NCBI GenBank assembly: GCA_964594045.1 | Contig: CAZQKR010000078.1 | Location: forward strand, 1-8,620 | Direction: 5' to 3' | Length of the DNA stretch: 8,620 nt | Source: UBA2365 sp964594045 | GTDB lineage: Bacteria > Bacteroidota > Bacteroidia > Chitinophagales > Saprospiraceae | In this document: positions 6,345 to 8,620 of the stretch, piece by piece | Layout of the letters: each line of letters starts with the position of its first letter | Numbering within the stretch: the stretch's first letter is position 1 | Made by a program: the position numbers and the translations under genes | The notes under the pieces: generated by a model | Seen by the model: the letters and a program-made list of their open reading frames with translations, nothing else | Database searches by the model: none | Told to the model about the DNA's origin: nothing

Positions 6345-7652
6345 GTGAAAGTAAAATCCAAAAATCAATTTGCGGTAAAAGGGCAGAAATGCCTTAACTG
6401 TGGTCATGACCTGGTCCACGAAGAGAATTATTGTCCTGAATGCGGACAGCAGAATGATCAACGAAGAATGAGCGTCAGGAATTTCCTCCATACGATGCTT
6501 GCCGGTTTTTATTCATTTGATTCCAGGTTTTTCAGGACCATGATTCCACTGATCATTAAGCCGGGAAAAGTCAGCAAAGAGTATATTCAGGGTAAAAGGA
6601 CCTATTACAGCAATCCTTTTCAACTGTTGCTGCAAACCGCCATTGTTTTTTTTCTGGTGGTCGGATTGATCAATACAATAAAAAGCTTCAATTCACTACC
6701 CGTTGAAAACAACCTTCAAAAGCAACAAAACTCAGGAGATACGCTTGATTTTCATATTAATATCAAACAAGATCCATTTGAAAAAATCTATCTGGAAAAA
6801 TTAGACTCCACATTCAAAGCAGGCCAATTGAAAAGTGTCTTTCAGGATCAGAATGTACCTCAATCTGAAAAGGATACATTATTCGCACAATTGCATACGA
6901 TTGGAATACAGCTGGAATTTCCCGAATACAGTGAAGATGACTATGTTGTGGATTTGACCGAAATGGATTCTTTCAATGTCCATTTTTTGAAGACTACCAA
7001 AATATTGGAAAATCATCTGGCTAAAATGAATATTCAGTATGATATTGATGATCAATATTACAGGGATATTCAGAAAAGTATGACCGGAGCTCTGGTAAAT
7101 CAGATTGGCTTACGCAATATCAATGAATTTATTGAATTTGCAGGGAAGAATGAAAAACTGACGCCGAAGGAAGCTTTGGATAGTTTGAATTACGCATATT
7201 CCAAAAGAAATATTTTCTGGTATCAGAAAGCAACCGATTTTAACCAATTGTTATACGACAGAGAATTCAGGCACGCTTATCTGGATGGGATCATATCCAA
7301 AACTACGCTGGCATTATTCTTTTTATTGCCTGTATTTACTTTATTCATGACCCTGATCTATTTCACAAGTCGTTACAACTACAGTGAAAACCTGGTAGCT
7401 GTTTTCAATCTTCAGACTGTATTTTTCATTAATTTGCTTATTTCAGTGTTGATGTACAATCTGTTTGACGCCAGGTATGTCATTGTAATATTGAATCTTG
7501 CATATTTCTTTTATGTCTACAAATCACTCAGGAACATTTACAGGCAAAGCAGATTGCTCACAATGTTCAAGTTTATACTTTTAACCATGTTTTATGGCTT
7601 TTTGAGTATCATCGGCTTTCTGCTGATTTCATTTCTCGTTTTTTTGTTCTGA
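6345..7652 (+). CDS. DUF3667-like zinc-ribbon membrane protein
   Basis: This 435-aa protein begins with a zinc ribbon: Cys16-x2-Cys19 and Cys30-x2-Cys33 (CLNCGH, CPECGQ). Next comes a conserved block with 'MIPLIIKPGKVSKEYIQGKR' (66-85), which is typical of the Bacteroidota DUF3667 family. A first membrane helix lies at ~92-110, followed by a polar region of about 200 residues (111-317) and three or four C-terminal helices (~318-341, 355-376, 377-393, 408-435). The family function is unknown; an inner-membrane location with a cytoplasmic zinc ribbon is likely. The start is GTG 6345; no in-frame ATG precedes the ribbon. A 7-codon frame (ATG 6325) ends in a TGA that overlaps this GTG. The long polar insert is unusual compared with compact members of the family as I know them. 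No promoter consensus was found; its link to the mutase upstream (156-base gap) is positional only. Confidence 0.82.
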   Translation: MKVKSKNQFAVKGQKCLNCGHDLVHEENYCPECGQQNDQRRMSVRNFLHTMLAGFYSFDSRFFRTMIPLIIKPGKVSKEYIQGKRTYYSNPFQLLLQTAIVFFLVVGLINTIKSFNSLPVENNLQKQQNSGDTLDFHINIKQDPFEKIYLEKLDSTFKAGQLKSVFQDQNVPQSEKDTLFAQLHTIGIQLEFPEYSEDDYVVDLTEMDSFNVHFLKTTKILENHLAKMNIQYDIDDQYYRDIQKSMTGALVNQIGLRNINEFIEFAGKNEKLTPKEALDSLNYAYSKRNIFWYQKATDFNQLLYDREFRHAYLDGIISKTTLALFFLLPVFTLFMTLIYFTSRYNYSENLVAVFNLQTVFFINLLISVLMYNLFDARYVIVILNLAYFFYVYKSLRNIYRQSRLLTMFKFILLTMFYGFLSIIGFLLISFLVFLF

Positions 7653-7764
7653 CATATATTTCCGATCAACACAACCTGTCTCCGGTAACTACCTGAATTT
7701 CCGCTAATATCGGTCTGCAACATTTTTCAGGTTCAAAACCTGAGATTCATGTTCAAAAGACAGT

Positions 7765-7791
7765 TCTGCGAAAATCTGCGGGATCTGCGGG
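7765..7791. repeat. short TCTGCG tandem repeat
   Basis: TCTGCG occurs at 7765, 7775 and 7784, the last two as a perfect 9-bp tandem ATCTGCGGG (7774-7782, 7783-7791). It is G+C-rich against its surroundings. I recall very similar TCTGCG(A/G)-rich intergenic repeats scattered through Bacteroidota genomes; this resemblance is from memory and unchecked. Confidence 0.5.
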
Positions 7792-7809
7792 AAAATTCTT
7801 TGACACATG

Positions 7810-7833
7810 TCTCTTGATTATAAAATCAAGAGA
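7810..7833. repeat. perfect 10-bp hairpin
   Basis: TCTCTTGATT (7810-7819) and AATCAAGAGA (7824-7833) pair perfectly around tetraloop ATAA. No T-run follows on either strand, so it is not a standard intrinsic terminator, although it could still end the DUF3667 transcript or stabilise its 3' end. Confidence 0.5.
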
Positions 7834-7878
7834 AATATAGGATTGTTCCTCCTGTGAAATTATGTTCAAAACGCTGGA

Positions 7879-7915
7879 ACTATAAAGACAAATGAAAATA
7901 ATTTGACTTTATAGT
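7879..7915. repeat. long imperfect hairpin (14 pairs, one mismatch)
   Basis: ACTATAAAG (7879-7887) pairs with CTTTATAGT (7907-7915). After one A/A mismatch, CAAAT (7889-7893) pairs with ATTTG (7901-7905), leaving a 7-nt loop. It lies 55 bases before the presumed IS left end. There is no T-run for termination on either strand. It could be a structured RNA element or the remnant of a small inverted-repeat element. Confidence 0.5.
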
Positions 7916-8019
7916 AGAAAATCCCTGAAATTACTTCTGGTGATAACATGGATATTCGCTTGATAATGATGAAGTTGTCTAAAAATACATTATAGAAAAA
8001 CTTAATATAAAACAAAAAA

Positions 8020-8071
8020 GCTTGTAATTTTGGAAGGACAAAGAATTTTCAAAATAACCAAAACTACAAGC
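8020..8071 (+). promoter_or_regulatory. inverted repeat abutting the transposase start codon
   Basis: GCTTGTAATTTTGG (8020-8033) is complementary to CCAAAACTACAAGC (8058-8071) at 13 of 14 positions (A8027 faces C8064), with a 24-nt loop. The right arm ends on the base before ATG 8072. In RNA this stem would sit directly against the start codon and hinder initiation. The left arm also holds the -7 box, so transcripts from that promoter would lack it. Some other insertion sequences (IS10, IS50) use a similar design against read-through expression; for this element it is inference. Confidence 0.55.
8025..8032 (+). promoter_or_regulatory. -7 promoter box of transposase gene
   Basis: TAATTTTG matches TAnnTTTG and ends 39 bases before ATG 8072; transcription would start near 8038-8040. 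No good -33 TTTG is seen in the AT-rich stretch upstream. It lies within the left arm of the inverted repeat 8020-8071. Confidence 0.45.
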
Positions 8072-8596
8072 ATGGACAAAGTTACAATTAACCAGCTATT
8101 TATTCAATTATTACCAACGCCAAATGTTGGCAGGAGATGCAAAGTGAAATATTGGAGGATAATTAAAGCAATAATTTATAAGTTAAAAAGCGGAGTTCAA
8201 TGGAGGAACTTACCCATGGTACAATTTTTCGGTAGGTTTAAATACTCTTGGAAATCAGTATATTATCACTACAATAAATGGTGCAAGCGTAAAGAGTTCA
8301 AAAAATTGTTTTATAAAACATTGGATAACTATCGTAGACAACTCAATACATCTGTATTAAATATTGATGGATCACATACACCCGCGAAGCGAGGAGGATT
8401 TGCAGTTGGGTATCAAGGAAGAAAGAAATGTAAAACGACTAACATGTTATTTATTACGGATAAGAACGGGATACCATTAGCTTGTTCTGATCCTGTTTCA
8501 GGTAATCACAATGATTTATTTGAAGTTGGAAAAACGGTACCAAAAATGTTAGCAGATATTAAATCAATAAATAGTCGCTCCTTAATATTCATATAA
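8072..8596 (+). pseudogene. IS5-family transposase, C-terminally truncated
   Basis: The 174 residues from ATG 8072 match the N-terminal two thirds of an IS5-type DDE transposase, which catalyses cut-and-join transposition of its element. The DUF4096-like DNA-binding domain covers about 10-75, with LLPTPNVGRR (13-22) and LKSGVQWRNLP (38-48). The catalytic domain begins at LNIDGSHTPAKRGG, where Asp99 is the first acidic residue, followed by LACSDPVSGNHNDLFEV (136-152). The protein ends SRSLIFI-stop just where the family continues with the 'NADAGFD' motif carrying the second Asp; the DDE Glu is lost too. No frame in the last 24 bases restores it, so a simple frameshift is not supported within the window. 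TTG 8030 would extend the frame but lies in the promoter box; ATG 8072 starts normal family sequence. Full-length relatives are about 250-270 aa. It is likely inactive unless complemented. Confidence 0.8.
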
Positions 8597-8620
8597 AATA
8601 TTATAAATCAGTTAAATAGT

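Larger units (their letters stand above)
7653..7970. other. non-coding region with hairpins and TCTGCG repeats
   Basis: These 318 bases contain no coding frame I can support but are unusually rich in symmetry. They hold a 7-bp stem with 3-nt loop around TCAGGTT/AACCTGA (7727-7743), three TCTGCG words (7765-7791), a 10-bp perfect hairpin (7810-7833) and a 14-pair hairpin (7879-7915). The last three are listed separately. It may be a repetitive intergenic element, the site of a small structured RNA, or remnants of mobile DNA next to the IS end. Confidence 0.45.
7971..8620 (+). mobile_element. IS5-family insertion sequence, left part, broken or cut by window end
   Basis: The transposase gene inside identifies the element as IS5-family (possibly the IS427-like group). 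The left end is placed at GAAGTTGTCTAAAAATAC (7971-7988), which resembles terminal inverted repeats of IS5-type elements in this phylum. The right end is not visible, so neither inverted repeat nor target duplication can be confirmed. The 24 bases after the transposase stop are AT-rich and do not continue transposase sequence in any frame, so the element is probably truncated or interrupted near 8594. The left boundary is uncertain by some tens of bases. Confidence 0.6.

Noticed and set aside
6297..6491. Minus-strand open frame over the start of the DUF3667-like gene
   Set aside because: It overlaps the clear zinc-ribbon coding sequence and shows no recognisable protein features.

Overview
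The window looks like a chromosome segment of a Bacteroidota bacterium, probably of the Saprospiria/Chitinophagia/Cytophagia side. Four things point there: Bacteroidota-type -7 boxes (TAnnTTTG) close upstream of several starts, no Shine-Dalgarno motifs, a DUF3667-type zinc-ribbon membrane protein, and an IS5-family transposase of the kind common in that phylum. The lineage is an inference from these traits. No rRNA, tRNA or CRISPR array was seen.

Layout. Positions 1-3.9 kb form a very AT-rich, loosely packed accessory stretch, all on the plus strand. It holds a small DUF2158-like protein (258-461), a tight two-gene unit of an unknown 67-aa protein and a Clp-fold serine protease of the SDH (serine dehydrogenase proteinase) family (778-1885), an ankyrin-like protein (2241-2969), and an unknown protein with a possible PD-(D/E)XK nuclease signature (3126-3866). 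Composition then changes sharply at the one clear core-metabolism gene, adenosylcobalamin-dependent methylmalonyl-CoA mutase (4056-6188), which retains every catalytic and B12-binding residue I could place. A DUF3667-like membrane protein follows (6345-7652), then 318 bases of non-coding DNA rich in hairpins and short repeats, and last the left part of an IS5-family insertion sequence (from about 7971). Its transposase frame ends before the second catalytic Asp, so the copy appears broken.

How the parts relate. Only the 67-aa gene and the protease (4 bases apart) look like an operon; a 16-bp palindrome lies upstream of them. The other genes have their own upstream gaps, and three have a good -7 box. 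The mutase links propionate-type carbon (methylmalonyl-CoA) with succinyl-CoA, but its usual small-subunit partner gene is not next to it. The AT-rich left part reads as an accessory or defence-type island beside a housekeeping gene, though no complete known defence system is visible. The most striking unlabelled structure is a 14-bp inverted repeat (one mismatch) that ends exactly at the transposase ATG and has a -7 promoter box inside its left arm. That layout fits a device that silences transposase translation on read-through transcripts.
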